In this document: positions 1 through 14,102 of the stretch, in pieces
Position numbering within the stretch: position 1 is the first letter of the stretch
Layout of the letters: the number at the start of each line of letters is the position of its first letter
NCBI RefSeq assembly: GCF_963576615.1
Contig: NC_088716.1
Coordinates: forward strand, 3,410,001 to 3,474,000
Origin: Watersipora subatra
Taxonomy: Eukaryota; Bryozoa; Gymnolaemata; Cheilostomatida; Watersiporidae
DNA: 64,000 nucleotides
Direction of reading: 5' to 3'
Program-made: the position numbers and the translations under genes
Notes under the pieces: generated by a model
Database searches by the model: none
Told to the model about the DNA's origin: nothing
The model's input: only the letters and a program-made list of their open reading frames with translations

Positions 1-611
1 ACTTTTATTTCGTTAAATAAACAACATGAAGCAATTTACAACAAGGTTCACTCAGACTTGTGATTGTGTTGCATAAATGTAAGATGTTGCACTTTGGTTT
101 TGCATAAATGTAAGAGAATGGTTGTGATTTTCTTTTGTGTAGAATAGAAGTAATGTGTCATATTCATCCTGATGAAGTATCGTTGACTGATTTATTTATG
201 TAAAACCACAGTACTATGATAAAGACTGTTTTTGTATGTTACGTAGTCATCATAGAAAAACATTCATATGTTAATAAAAAAATATAATTATGTTGATGGG
301 TAGGGTTGGCAAAATCTTTGTGTCGAGTGATTTATTTTGAGCAGCTGAACGATCTTCTGATAAATCTGCTGTGTAATTATAATTGTTCCTCAAAGTTTTT
401 TGTTTACAATAGAAATATTTAACTCAAATACATAACAACTACTAATGAAACCGTGTCCTGTCTCTATACGTATGGTATCTAGGAAGCGAAGTGACTTCAG
501 ATGCCGTGTGACATGTGCCACGAACCGAACCAGCCTCCGAACCGATCCTACGTCGATTCGGTGCTCGTGTGACCACGCCTTAAGAGTACTGTGAGAAAAT
601 CCTCCGGGCTG
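1..611. other. Non-coding, no feature recognised
   Basis: AT-rich sequence with frequent stops in all frames. I see no exon with family resemblance, no RNA gene and no terminal repeats. Confidence 0.4.
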
Positions 612-966
612 TCCTAGAGCATGCTGCTATCTAGCTCCCTCCTTGAGCATGCTGCTATCTAGCTCTCTCCTAAAGCATACTGCTATCTAGCTCCCTCCTT
701 GAGCATGCTGCTATCTAGCTCTCTCCTAAAGCATACTGCTATCTAGCTCCCTCCTGGAGCATGCTGCTATCTAGTGCCATCCTAAAGCAGGCTGCTATCT
801 AGCTCCCTCCTAGAGCATGCTGCTATCTAACGCCATCCTAAAGCAGGCTGCTATCTAGCTCCCTCCTAGAGCATACTGCTATCTAGCTCCCTCCTAGAGC
901 ATACTGCTATCTAGCTCCCTCCTAAAGCATGCTGCTATCTAGCTCCCTCCTAGAGCATGCTGCTAT
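612..966. repeat. 28-bp minisatellite, about 12 copies
   Basis: Tandem repeat of a unit containing GAGCATGCTGCTATCTAGCT followed by a CCCTCCT-type segment. Copies differ by scattered substitutions (GAGCATGC/AAGCATAC, GCTCC/GTGCC). It lies in intergenic sequence with no open frame worth noting. Confidence 0.9.
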
Positions 967-3900
967 ATTTTTCCCTTCTGAGTAAGTGTAAAAATAATGA
1001 ACATGGTTGTAAAAAATGAAGTCCTCCAAGTTTCTGTTTTTTTGACGTGCTTTTGCTGCTTTTGTTTTATTACGATTGAAAACAAGCAAAGAGGTAGGCT
1101 ACTGACCTGCAATATCTATCAGCTCTATGAATAGATCTATGTTCTCTAAATAACTTGTTAGAAATAAATTGGCAGCTAGTTAGTGGCTCGACAGCTCCAA
1201 AAGTACCTTGTGAAACTATTCTGTTATAGCTCAGTTCTGGCCACTACGGATCAAAGCTGCCGTGCACACTAGCAGTACACCCGGTGATGCCTAGGAGGTC
1301 TTTCAGTTGCAATCAGATAGTCAGCAGGTGGGTGATTAATAGGCCGACTCTTGGGAACCAGGCGGAAGTTTGAAACCAAATATTTTAGTGACCTTGTGGA
1401 AGGCACAGAGCATATACATGAAAAATTTTAATGAATTTGGACAAAAAATGTGGAAACACATGGCATTTACTCCAACTAACAGACACATGATGACAAAGTT
1501 GCTTAATATAGATATTATGGAGAACAAATTCCTTTTGGTATTTGCATGACTTGCTCATTATGCCAACATTTATTAGAATGTGTTCATGATACGCGATAAG
1601 AAATTACAAAATTGCTGATTGACAATTTGCGATCAAACCGAGTTTTAAAAAGCAGGAAAAGTAATAAGTATCCTTCAAAACGTTGGCTTCGTGTCAAAAC
1701 TTTCCAACGGCCGGTTTAGAAAGAATTTTTTTTAATATTTCAGTCTGCTCAGTGAAAAGAAGGTTTAGCTTATGTCAACAAGTTTTTTACTTAAACAAAA
1801 ATATAAACATAGCTATAAAACTTGCTGAAATTCAATGAATACAAATCAGCTATAGGTTTCACCTATTTCACCTGTAGATAGCTTTTAAAATCTTTTGTAA
1901 TCTGCACTTGAAATGGCTAAGAATTTGGTAGACCTATGAGAGCAAAACTTTCGTTTTAACAATTGTCTAAGGTGAGCATTGACACATTTCACTGTGACAG
2001 AGAAACGTATATGATAAAAATTGTGCATTCGAATGTACTTTTAGAGGTGTAGTCAATATTATGGCATTGAGTATAAAAAAAATTATTAGAAATTTGTTTT
2101 TATTATTGTTTATTTTATACAATACAATACACTTTACTGAAAAACAAGTTTTGAACCAAAACAAATTATCTCTCAAAAATAATTATTTATCATTATTCTT
2201 TCAAATGCACAATAGTAAAAGAACGTTTTGGTATCAATTGTGCGGAAAGGTCAAAACTTTTTTGACACCGTGGGAATATGATAGACATGTTTTGCGAGAA
2301 GATGACCACACTGAGAGACAAGGTATGGCGATGTGAAGTCGGCAAGATGAGAGGAAGGAGAATGGAGATCTTGAATTCGTTTACTAATTGTCCGTGATAG
2401 GATAATTACAGTCAATGCGCACTTGACTCGACCATCCCAATCATCCCTATCTTACAGCGTTATAGTCAAAAGCCATTGGCTATTAGCTGATGTTTCTGAC
2501 TCGGTTCCGGGCGGTTAGCACACCCCCTGAACAGAGGAGAGGTGCTCGCAGTCTGAGACTATCACATGAGAAGTCGGCGTGAGAACCAAAGAATTACAAG
2601 AGCATAACTTAATGCCTCTCAGTTTCAATGAAGTTGTGACTCACAGAGTCAGCCAATCAGCGGGCAGTATTTTAGGGGGCAGGTGCGTTCCCACGGAGGA
2701 TATCCCTATTAAAGTTATAACCAGTTGCTTGTCGTTGTCAATATGAATGCTATCACGCTCGATTACCTTTTAAATAGAGAGTCAGTCAAATTAGCCCTCA
2801 ATAACAGCTGATATGGCATGCCAGCACTCATTCACGGACAAGCGCTCTTTTCAAATCTCATACCTGCTGAGGCCTGCCAACAAGGCACACGTTCCGGACT
2901 CGCCAGTATGGCACATGCCTAGACCTGCCAGTCAGTCATCTATTACAAGAATTTTATCTTAAATACATCTGACTGAGCCATTTGACACTGTGAATGTATC
3001 TTGGCATTTAATTGCGATACAAAGTTGTACAAGGACGATTCTGAAAATATTTGGGCAATCTTAGCCATAGAGTTTAAAAATGAACTGACACAAAATTTTA
3101 TTAAAAAGTGTCGATATTTGTTTATCATTTAGTGGTTGTTTTTAATGATGAAGGTGTGATCTTATTGCCAAAATGTTTAAGATTAAAATAAAACACTTTC
3201 TTTGGGGTTAAAATGCTCAGAAGAATAATGTGTCTCCAAAAATAACACCGCTAGTCATGTTTCCTGTTTGTCCCTCTCGTTATGTCATCAGCTATTGCGT
3301 TCGAGTTGCAGTGTTACACGTCTCTATTGGCATATATTCTACCATCTGTATTTGGTATTTGCTTTTAGTGTTAAAATAAAACTTCAAATATAGCTTCAGA
3401 TACATTTCTATAGATGTTTCAAATAATTTTAAAATAGGTTAGGTTGGCTAAAAATTGTGTAGCGTTTTCCTCTAAATGCTGTGTAAAATACCCGTCTATG
3501 TAGCCAATGTCTATGAGATCGTATATTTATCACTTATAAACATTATGCACGGCTGCTGGCATAATTTTGTAAAAAGTTTAGACACGTCGTTTTTTTTTGA
3601 GCGTTTTAACCGCGATTGAGTTTTGTCGATTTTAATCTTGAAACATCCTGGTAGTCGGATCTCTTCAAACATCAAAACAATTGTGAATAATAGGAAAATA
3701 CCGATACTTTCTGATACAATCTACTAAATTGATGGACAAGTTCATTTTCAAAGACCAATTCAATAGGTTACATCGCGATATTAACATCACCCCGTCCAAA
3801 ACTGTTATTATGTTTATGGTTACACTAGGCTATGTTGTTAAACTCTGCTGTTATGCAAATACGAAGTGGGACAAAAAATGTCATCCAAAGAAATAAATCA

Positions 3901-5305
3901 TTAGCAATGGAATTTGTATTTTATTGATCTTTTTAATATAAAAGCTCAGAAGAGGGAGTTGAAAGAGTTGAAGTGAAACCTAAATGGGTTTAAATACTGT
4001 TGGCAGTGAACCCTTATAGACGACATCTAATGATTTCATAGAGCAGATTAGAACACGAGCGATCTTTATTTTCGTACAACTGACAAAAAATATCCTTTGG
4101 TCATGTGAGATGAATAAAACCATTCAAAGATGCAAACGCATCAAATCATTTGAAAAGACTTCCTTTCAAGTATGTATTCATGCTGGTTGAACTTCATTGT
4201 GCGCCTCTTCTCGCGCCCATCTTCTGTGTGAGCAACAGATCATTTCAATAGCATTGAATCACTGTGAGAAAAACAAACAGAACAAAGAGGTGACACGTTC
4301 ATATTGTCATTACTAATCTTGCAAGCACTTGCCTCGAGCTGTCAATCATTTTGAGTCACCTTATACATCTGTCGTAAGGGGTTGTAATAACATGGACCTT
4401 CTTGTTGTATGCTAAATGATAATAAGTCAAAACTGAAACAGTAGCCAGTGAGATTTGGTCCAAGTAGCTCCCATTAGGCTGTCTAAAGATAAGGAAGGGT
4501 GAAGAGGTCACATTCATTACTAAACTGCTGTCATAATGACTAATTTGCGAGCAAAATTCTATCATGATCATAAAAATATCTCTACAATCGGATATTGACA
4601 CCAATTTAGTGGATCTCAAGCTATCTATACTCTAGCTTGTGAACCAAAAGTCAAAGAGCCGCTAGTAAGATAGGCTGATCGTGGGTGATAAGAAGGGGTG
4701 TGAATTAGAACTAGGCTAAGAACAAAAAAGGTCAAGTGGAATGGCCACTCTTGCAGCAATTCACACGAGCTTCTGCTCAATAAAATCACACTCCCACCGA
4801 GATAAGCTCACAGCATGAACACTTGGGAACAGCTTGAACTTAGGGCTGTACCGGGTGCATTAATAGCACACATTGTCGACGGGTCCATTTTTAACCACCA
4901 AGGCATGGAAGACTTGGAATGGAAGGGGGTATGCAACTGTGCATGCTAAACAAAGAAAAACTACTTGAAGACGCAAAGACGCCCTCCGGTTTGCTCCGGA
5001 ATAAGCATAGCGGTACACGTTATGTTACAAGGCAGTTCTGCTGACAACCACGCACTATGTTTTACATAGTCGCAATCAAAAGACTGAAGTTTCCGTTATA
5101 AAAAATGGCAAAACATTGACATAATGTTATTACGATAGATAACAGGCAAAGGCTTGTTGATATTACAACTTCACGATTTCCAAAAATCTTGATTCAATAT
5201 TGCAAATTGACGATTCATGATACACCGGGATATTATTATTGCTACGACACTTGGCAGCCTTGTGCATCGAGAGAGATTGAAATAAGTGCTAATTATGGGG
5301 TGGCA
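967..5305. other. Intergenic stretch, no gene supported
   Basis: Only short ORFs (under 95 codons) occur, without recognisable motifs or convincing splice structure. There are no long tandem arrays. I see nothing here that I can name. Confidence 0.4.
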
Positions 5306-6245
5306 AGGCGGCCTAGTGATGTAGTGGTTAGGGTACTAGTGATGTAGTGGTTAGGGTACTAGTGATGTAGTGGTTAGGGCACTAGTGATGTAGTGGTTAG
5401 GGCACTAGTGATGTAGTGGTTAAGGCACTAGTGATGTAGTGGTTAGGGTACTAGTGATGTAGTGGTTAGGGCACTAGTGATGTAGTGGTTAGGGTACTAG
5501 TGATGTAGTGGTTAGGGTACTAGTGATGTAGTGGTTAGGGTACTAGTGATGTAGTGGTTAGGGTACTAGTGATGTAGTGGTTAGGGCACTAGTGATGTAG
5601 TGGTTAGGGTACTAGTGATGTAGTGGTTAGGGCACTAGTGATGTAGTGGTTAGGGTACTAGTGATGTAGTGGTTAGGGTACTAGTGATGTAGTGGTTAGG
5701 GTACTAGTGATGTAGTGGTTAGGGTACTAGTGATGTAGTGGTTAGGGCACTAGTGATGTAGTGGTTAGGGTACTAGTGATGTAGTGGTTAGGGTACTAGT
5801 GATGTAGTGGTTAGGGCACTAGTGATGTAGTGGTTAGGGTACTAGTGATGTAGTGGTTAGGGCACTAGTGATGTAGTGGTTAGGGTACTAGTGATGTAGT
5901 GGTTATAGGGCACTAGTGATGTAGTGGTTAGGGCACTAGTGATGTAGTGGTTAGGGTACTAGTGATGTAGTGGTTAGGGCACTAGTGATGTAGTGGTTAG
6001 GGTACTAGTGATGTAGTGGTTAGGGTACTAGTGATGTAGTGGTTAGGGTACTAGTGATGTAGTGGTTAGGGCACTAGTGATGTAGTGGTTAGGGTACTAG
6101 TGATGTAGTGGCTAGGGCACTAGTGATGTAGTGGCTAGGGCACCAGTATTCGAGTACTAGAGTTCAATGCCTGTGCAAGGCAGTTTTTTCAACACTTTTA
6201 GCGTAGACAGACAGACATACACTGCTTTTACCATAATAAAATTAT
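5306..6245 (+). mobile_element. tRNA-derived SINE with amplified A-box region
   Basis: The right part reads like a tRNA-derived SINE. A D-arm/A-box-like TAGTGGTTAGGGCAC is followed by a B-box-like GAGTTCAATGCC near 6160, then a non-tRNA tail (TTTTTTCAACACTTTTAGCG, GACAGACAGACATAC) and an A/T-rich end. The same tail occurs after another tRNA-like body at 23.2-23.36 kb, which supports one SINE family. The A-box segment has been expanded into the tandem array annotated separately. No aminoacyl identity can be assigned and the cloverleaf is not intact, so it is not called a tRNA gene. Confidence 0.65.
5312..6142 (+). repeat. 23-bp minisatellite, about 36 copies, made of SINE A-box unit
   Basis: The unit is CTAGTGATGTAGTGGTTAGG plus GTA or GCA (23 bp), nearly perfect over 830 bp. 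One copy carries a small insertion (GGTTATAGGG near 5905) and the last two have GGCTAGGG. The unit is the same sequence as the A-box half of the adjoining tRNA-like body. Confidence 0.95.
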
Positions 6246-9200
6246 TATTATGTACTCAAAAACTTTCAAATTTTTGTTAATTTCTTTTGTATATTCTAAC
6301 TCAGAAAAAAACTGTTTTGCGTTTGTAATAGATTTATTTAATGAATGTCCGTGTATGAGAGGCCATGGAATGACTTTACTTTACTTTATTCCAGTATCGC
6401 TCATTCTCAGAATCTTCAGGTATGAAATAAATCGCCATTACATAATTATATCGTTGTACAATTGGCAATACCTCTTTTAAATGATGATGATTTTTAACTC
6501 ATCTACCTTAATCGTCACCAAAAAATCAAATTTCCACATCGTGAAGCTCTAATTGACGTTTACACGGCTTTCACACTCTACTTCGGCGTGGATGCCACAA
6601 TACTTGGGTGATCATCAATGGTAACGATGTTCACACTATCCCAAACCCATCCGTGTTAGCATCAGCGAATACTCCGTGATGCAGCGTTCCCATTTTTCTT
6701 TTAAATTTTTCCTTAAAAACCTTTTTGTTTTTGCGTGCTTAAATTAAATACTAGTCCCGCAGCAACTATTATAAACAGAAATAAATAAATCACGCTATTC
6801 GCAACAATAAATTACTATCGCTGAAATGGTTCACTTTATACAAGCAGTTGTCAGGAAAGTTTGACAACTGCAAACTTTCTCGACGTATCCGCGCTGCTTC
6901 ATCGATGCCATCAATTCACGGTTCACATAGTCGACAAGAAACCCCGAAAGGTGAACGCCTACATACAGCGATATAGTATGAATCAGCCTTCACTTTCAAT
7001 TTACTAGTGACTTGCGCTTTGTCCGTTATCCCTAACAATTGAAGGTTTGACTAATGGCACGCATGTGTCTTGCATCAACACACGAATATAACAGTCCATA
7101 GTTTGTATATATTACAGTAAAATTGTATAAACCAGAACCTGAACCTTTACAGACATTTTGTGTCATCACATTGTTTATTCATCGCGTCTTCACTTCATTT
7201 TGGAGTTGTCCTACTTCTCCTTACTCATCTCATAGTCGGGCAAGAACCAGTAGGTTATGAAGAGGTCATCACTCTATGTTGGGCACTGAGTTTAAGTTAT
7301 TCAGCTTTAACTAGGGCTCTGTCTCGTAGGCTCACTGAAATCTATGAAAATATTATGCCCGGGTTTATGTAAGTTCATCTCTTGTAATCATCTAACTCCA
7401 GTTTTTTTCCCATTGGCAAGCATAATCAATCAAAATGTGGTAAAACATGTAAAAGTGAAGAAGTGGAATTGGTAAAACAGTTAGATTTGGCGCTCTTTAA
7501 ATAGACACCTACTGTATATACTGTATTCGGTTTGTAAAAATGATTTGTTGGTTCCATAACAATGTCACTATGCATTCGTGAGTGTGTGGAGTACAGCTAT
7601 TTTAAATTTCTGCTTTTAATTTCGGATAAAACCAAAATTATCTGAAATTGAATTACAGACATATACAAAATCAATCTTCACTGTGTCTGTTACACGATCG
7701 AGCAAAGGGTCTGATTAAAGAAGGCCTGATTATTGATAATAGTTAAGACCACACAACAACAAAAATGACAGTTTTGACATTAGTATTATACTCCATCGGG
7801 TGAAGCAGTCGATGTTCCCAAAGCGTAAAAACACCCAAGCAGTTTCAATAATGCTCAAGCATAGCTGAAGCTCATGTTTGATTGGACAATGCATAAATGA
7901 AGCTGATGTTTGATTGGACAATGCATAAATGAAGCTCATGTTTGATTGGACAATGCATTTTAGCGAATTTATGTTTTACTTTATTGCCTCATCATAGCAC
8001 ATTTCTGCTGCTTTGAGTTAAGCCAAATATAAAACGCAATAATTGGAATTGTGCGATTTTAACGCAGGCAATAGGTAAAGGGACGTTGATCTCTTGAATA
8101 CAATTCAGAATTAGGTGGCTACTTGTTACAAACCGGTAGAGATTTATGCGTTTTGGACGTTTCGTTTTAGCTGCCATGTGGCGGCATCTTAACAGTGTTT
8201 TGCAAAATCCTCAACATTTTTAGGCAGCATTTGGAATCCGCTATTGTGAACTCACCGAAAGCTAGACATATTGGCCAGGAATTATTCATGTTTGCATTGT
8301 AACGTTATTATATTACACTTAATATGAAAGCCAAACGATATGTACCTGTCTATATGGTAGGCAGCTAACAAAAACAACTAGACACGTATATGATTAGCAG
8401 ATGATACAATATATGCAGCTAGTAGTTCATACATGTCTATGGTAGTGTTTAATAAAAATTTGGCTAACATAGATGCGTAAGTAACATGCATGCTTGTACA
8501 TGCATACATAGAGATAAGCCGATAGGAGTACATGTGGTCCATAAATAGACCCTAGTATAGTAGGTATAAGATTGCTAACGCTGTTGACTGGATCAAAGAA
8601 AGAAGTTGTGTAACAAAGCTCTAGATAGGTCAGTGGAAGGCTGAAGGCCCATTTCTTGACCTCTTGGATCAGTGCACCCTTAGCTCACAGGAAGTAAGCC
8701 GACACCTATTCAAACATTTAATAGCTAAATAGTCTGTAGACATAAGCTAGCTTATCAAATACGCCTAACCCTTGCCTGAGAGGATAGAAAAGAGTTCTCA
8801 TGTCTTGCCTGAGACTTACATGTATTGTCAAGAAGTCAATGAAGGGTAATGTTGGAGTTGTCTTTCTTAGGGGATACAACTACCTAAGTACCTTTCTTCA
8901 GCTAATCTGAGGACATTAGCATCTGATATGGATGCTAATAATGGATGGAAAGCACTTGTTGGCAAGTGGCATAGATAGACATAGAGTGTCATAGAAATTG
9001 ACATCCCAACGCTTATCTTGTACAATTCGCTAGAGATGGTAGTCGGAATATCAAAACTACTACCTGTTTTTGGAGGAAGAAGGCTTATTTCATAGTTGGC
9101 TCCCTAGCATTAGCAGTTGCTAATAGATGCTAATATTGGAAAGTGAAGTCTAGTTTCTTTCTGGTATATTTTCGTTTCAAATCAAGATGCATATGATTCC

Positions 9201-12200
9201 TCGTAAAGCAGAAAAGTTGGAAGTCTACTAATAACGTCAAGAGGAAACAATTCCAGTTCCACAAGTTTTATGGATCTAAACACCGAAAAAGATTTACTGT
9301 AAATAAAATTGATTTAATGTGAACATCTTTGCAGGTTAGCTAACAATACTTTATGACAAATAACTGTTTCTCTTTAACTTATTTTATTATAGCTTTTAAG
9401 CAGCTAAAAAACTAACATAATGAATTAAGTAAATTAACTTAATTAAAGTTTAAGCAAATTAACTTCACAATCAAGCTAATTTTTTTGTTCACGCTCTAAA
9501 AAAAATGGCTTCTTTGTCTACTCTGCTTGTAGCCTAATACTGAAGAATTAATGATACAGACTGATATCTGTTAGAGCTGAAGGTGAACACTTGTAAATCT
9601 GTGTGCATGTTTAAGAATTATATTTATCTGAATTGAAACAAAAAAAAGAAATCAATTGTCTTTTTGCGGGCTGTACTTGTAAATCAATATAATTTTGGCT
9701 TAGTTCAAATAGCTAAGAAAGGTCATGTTGGGAATTGTGTGCTCTACTTACTACACTACCTACATACTTCTAGCACAACTCCTCTCACCAACCAAAGAAT
9801 TAACTTTCATGCCAAAATTTTAACAATAAATGTTTGGTCACCGGCTATGTGTTGTCATACTATAATACAATATACCATAATATAATTTCACTCAAATACT
9901 GTACCTACTCACGACAACATAAAGAACAGAACCTGAGCGACTAAACATCTCACAGGCTAACAGATAGGTGTACAAAAGAGAACAACTCCAATGACTAAGC
10001 CTCTTTCTCTTCTGACTGTGGAGACTCTTAGACATGAGAAAGTGAAGGAATGAGCATATACAACTGTTCATAACTTTCATTGGCCATTTTAATCTTTTCT
10101 CACTATTTTAACTAAATTAAAAAAAATTTAAATTAAAAAAATTTTTAAATTAAAATTTTACTATTCAAATTTTTTAGAGTGTTTTAGAATTTAGTTTGTA
10201 TAGTTAAAGTGTTGGACCTGTAAAAATAAAGAATATTTCTTTATTGGTAACTAAATATCGGTATTACTTATAGCTTAGTATCTTTAGTAGTGTTTGAATA
10301 CTAATCAATTAGCTCACAAACCTCCGAAAAGGCACAAATAACTGAACATAATCAGAAATAGAAGAAGATGACAAGGCAAGCTCAACACTGATGCATTTGC
10401 AAAGCATGATTCTTCCCAACAACATGTATAACTATATACTATGGTATAATTAATCAAATATCACGATTGAGACTCTTTTTTCAAGCCATTGACCAGGTCT
10501 TTAAGGCACTCTGATCAACAGTATATAACTGTCTGCTTCATCTCATGGCCATATTGAAAACTCTTTTGTACAGAAAACTCGTCAACCTCAATGCCATACC
10601 TCTTCACTTCCAAGTCAGTCAGTTTAAGCAAATGGGGCTATATAACAATGTGGACAAAATCAGAACATCTACTAACTACATGCATGCTGAGGTTTCATCA
10701 TGCCATCACCGTTGAGAGAGAACCTCAATGCTCACAATTTAGGGTATGACAGTTTTTAAAATGCATAATACAATGTAGTGATTCAGCATGCATGTCCCAT
10801 AAAGAGTTGCAAAATTCGCTTTCTGTTTACAATAAAGTTCTCAGATTCGTCGATTATATTTTGAGGTCTGGCAACAAAACACTGAAGTTAATTTTTGTCT
10901 TACCATAATGAATATATTTTATTTCTAATAATTAAAAAAGCTCTTTGAATGTTAAGAGCTTTCTTATTCTTGTGTAAAATTATCAAATAGTTGAGAAAGT
11001 GATGAAAGCTGACAGAGTTGTGTAGCAGTTTACTTCTCCGTAAATAACTAACATACTTAAGACTTTTGATTCAAAGAGAAGACAGGTTAAACCATGTTAT
11101 GCTGAAGACTTTTGATTCAAAGGGAAGACAGGTTTAACCATGTCATACTTAAGACTTTTGATTGAAAGGGAAGACGACTTCCTGCTTCAACCATGTCATT
11201 TTTTAACTACTGATTAAATAGCAACAACATAACTAAATACTTTTTAAGAAGTTTTTTATGCTAACAAAAGATTTTATGATTAAACCATCTTTATTCAACG
11301 CAACACAAAAACTTTATGTTTTAGAACAGCACATCATATTATATTGAACATCCACAAATATTTTTGCTTTTAAAAGCTTGTTTATTTACGTGTTACAGTC
11401 GGTCTAAACAAAAGGCATGAAAAATTAGATGCTCTATTACTGCTGTAAAAAAAAGTGAAATGTGGGAGTTGTTTGTTCGCGGATTATGAACAAGTTTTCC
11501 AATATATATGAACCAATATATATGAAATTTTTAGCTAATTCGTTCTTCCATATGAGGCATTTATAGTTATACGCACCAACAGACTTTTTAACAGACTTTG
11601 GATAGATGGATGGGTTTCGATTCAAATCAGTGTTGAAGAAAGTCAAATAAGTGAATATTATTGAATAAAAAAATTTCATATCATATTATTCTTGCGGCTG
11701 TCCAGAAGTATTATTATATATTGTCAGATATCAGCTCTGGAAGAAAACAGAAGAACCTTTTATGCCAAGGAAACCAGAAACTACTATGACCTACGATGAC
11801 AACAATACACGCAGAAAAAAAATTTAATGACCTATTCATCTTAGACACAACACACGGACCACCCCACAGGTGTCAGAGGCTAACTGGACGGGAAACCCCA
11901 AATCACTGTATCTCACCATAATATATACATTTATTTATATACTTATTCAGATTCAACACAACTCATCAAAGTATTGCATAAACATTGGAAGGAGAGACGT
12001 GATAGCTGAGCGGCTATCCAATCCTATAAAGGGACTGTACAGAGTGGAAGAGAGCCTCCATGCGTACATCTCCGAGCTACAGCAAAAAGAATGAGTATAT
12101 AACATTAACAATAACTGCATGGCTTGAGCTTACACTTTAATATTTGTATTTTATGCTTTTACTTTATTTTAGTTTTAAATTTTGTTTAAAGCTAATTTTT

Positions 12201-13073
12201 GTTTTATTATACACTGGCAATGCAATGGCAATGTCAAAGCAGTCCTCAGAAACTATCAAACTCATGAAAAACAATCCTTACAACTACGTATGTCTTCATG
12301 GGATTCCATTTAATCATGGAATTTCCCAAGGAGCTGGCTTCTAGCAGTAAGCAGAACCTCTGGAAAATAAGCTTTAATAATTTTTCACAACTAAAATAAA
12401 TTTTTCGAAAATATGACATTCAGAAAATCTGAAAGAGTGGAGCAACCAGAGGTCAGGCCAGGGAGGCCAAATAGGTGAGATTATATAACCCCTTTTACCT
12501 CGAGGAGATAAGGCCATTTGGCTGAGTACTACGATAATACTTGTACGTTTCTCAGGACACCTTTATATTGAACATTTTGACGAGATATACTTTTATTATA
12601 CTACGACCTATTTGAACGATTTTCATCATTCGTTTTATGCTCACGTGAGGCATGTTATTGAAAAATATACTTTATACCGAAGCCTGAGATAGGCCAATCT
12701 ATTATTGATATGACGACGATATTTGAGTTTGCAACCAGCATTTGAAATTGACGCCCGAGAGAAGCTATATACTGGTAATAAAAGTGGCGAATACTCATAC
12801 TACAGAGGAACAGACAGCGGTGCCCAAGCGAGGCAAGACAACTACTGAGAGATAAGTATACAAACATTCAGGAGAAGACAACTTGTGTCAGAATTATAAA
12901 TAGTGTCTAACAGATCATACACAAATTCACAGGATTGATTTGACAGTTGATTGACATAGAGAATATTTCTTTGCCTGGCCGGAAGAGCCATTGTGACAGT
13001 AAGAAAAATTTATTTGTTACGTGAGAAAATCAGTCAGGAGTGCTACCTTGCACAACATTATATAGAACCACAC
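6246..13073. other. Intergenic stretch with minor repeats, no gene supported
   Basis: ORFs are short and lack recognisable domains. Two small tandem repeats are present: a 33-bp unit in three copies at about 7862-7958 (contains GTTTGATTGGACAATGCAT), and an approximately 45-bp unit in three copies at about 11058-11196 (contains AAGACTTTTGATTCAAAG). An A/T-only stretch lies near 10110-10170. The 70-codon frame at 7160-7372 begins with a hydrophobic segment but has GTG rather than ATG at its start and no exon context. Confidence 0.4.
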
Positions 13074-13281
13074 AAAAACACGATTGCATTTATAAGTTAC
13101 ATTTTATTAAATTTTAAACATTGATTTATGGTTAAATAATTATTTATAAAATTAAATTTTCTCTAGTGACAAGAGAGAAAATAAAACACGATTGCATTTA
13201 TAAGTTACATTTTATTAAATTTTAAACATTGATTTATAGTTAAATAATTATTTATAAAATTAAATTTTCTCTAGTGACAAA
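13074..13281. repeat. Tandem duplication, about 92-bp unit, period 108
   Basis: The segment starting ACACGATTGCATTTATAAGT and ending CTCTAGTGACAA occurs twice, separated by a short A-rich linker. The copies are almost identical, suggesting a recent duplication. It lies just left of the P-like transposon. Confidence 0.85.
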
Positions 13282-13393
13282 GCTGTAGCTTTGTACCGCA
13301 ATATTTATGTAAATGCATTATACCAAAAACATTTATATAGTTTCATTATATTTCTATATTATATTCTTTTTTATTATTTTCTTTTTCTCACGT

Positions 13394-13456
13394 GACAATA
13401 TATATATTATCTAATAATATATAATATAATATTATTATATATATTATATTATTATA
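13394..13456. repeat. AT-rich imperfect palindrome
   Basis: A run of TATATATTAT and its reverse complement around 13400-13455 could fold into a long A/T hairpin. No function is inferred. Confidence 0.5.
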
Positions 13457-13533
13457 GCTCTGTACAGTAATGGAATTAATGTAACTAACCAATAATCGAA
13501 AATAATAGACTTCATACAGCTAACCAATAATGG

Positions 13534-13541
13534 AGAATAAC
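13534..13541. other. Target-site duplication, left copy
   Basis: The 8-bp word AGAATAAC directly precedes the left inverted repeat and is repeated at 19172-19179 directly after the right one. Eight base pairs is the duplication length typical of P elements. Confidence 0.85.
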
Positions 13542-13590
13542 CACAGGTGTCCTTTAGTGGGCGATTGCCGAAGCCGAACACACACACATA
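13542..13590 (+). repeat. Left terminal inverted repeat of P-like element
   Basis: CACAGGTGTCCTTTAGTGGG, then GATTGCCGAAGCCGA and a CA-rich run. It pairs with 19100-19171 in reverse complement. Confidence 0.88.
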
Positions 13591-14102
13591 CTCACAAAAA
13601 CAACAAAGGTCAGCCTAGTTATGATCAAAAATAAAGTTTGCATCCAAATATCTCACCAATCCGATGGGCAGCACACACGAAAACTAAACCAAGCGACAGG
13701 ACCACCCATCATGTCAAAATATTCCAAGTTTCCAAGTCATGTCTTGTACAACTCACCTTATGGTTTCTCAAAACTTGTCCATAAGTCCCTAGTAATTTGA
13801 GACTGTCCAATTGCTGTTTTTTAAATGGTCGCTGCTAGCCTAGCGTTCTGCTTCAACACCTCAGTAACTATCGGGGCATCGCTGAGTGCTCCCAAACTTT
13901 TCAATTTCCTTTGAAGCATGCAAGAACCAATCAAAATCGGGTTAACACTAATGTAAACAAAACCATGCGCCATTTGCATACTGCACGCATCACATTCACA
14001 ACACAACAACAGCTTACTACTGACACCATTGTATAATAATCTACACACCTGTACACACCTTGTCAGAACTTTTAAATTAGAGTGAAAAAGTTAAAATCAG
14101 CC

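Noticed and set aside
5312..6142. CRISPR-like array
   Set aside because: Units are contiguous 23-bp repeats without unique spacers, in a eukaryotic genome; it is a minisatellite. The same holds for all other arrays here.
6143..6180. Functional tRNA gene
   Set aside because: A- and B-box-like sequences exist but no complete cloverleaf or acceptor stem can be drawn; a SINE is the better explanation.
7160..7372. 70-codon frame with a hydrophobic N-terminal run
   Set aside because: Begins at GTG, has no ATG, acceptor logic or recognisable domain.
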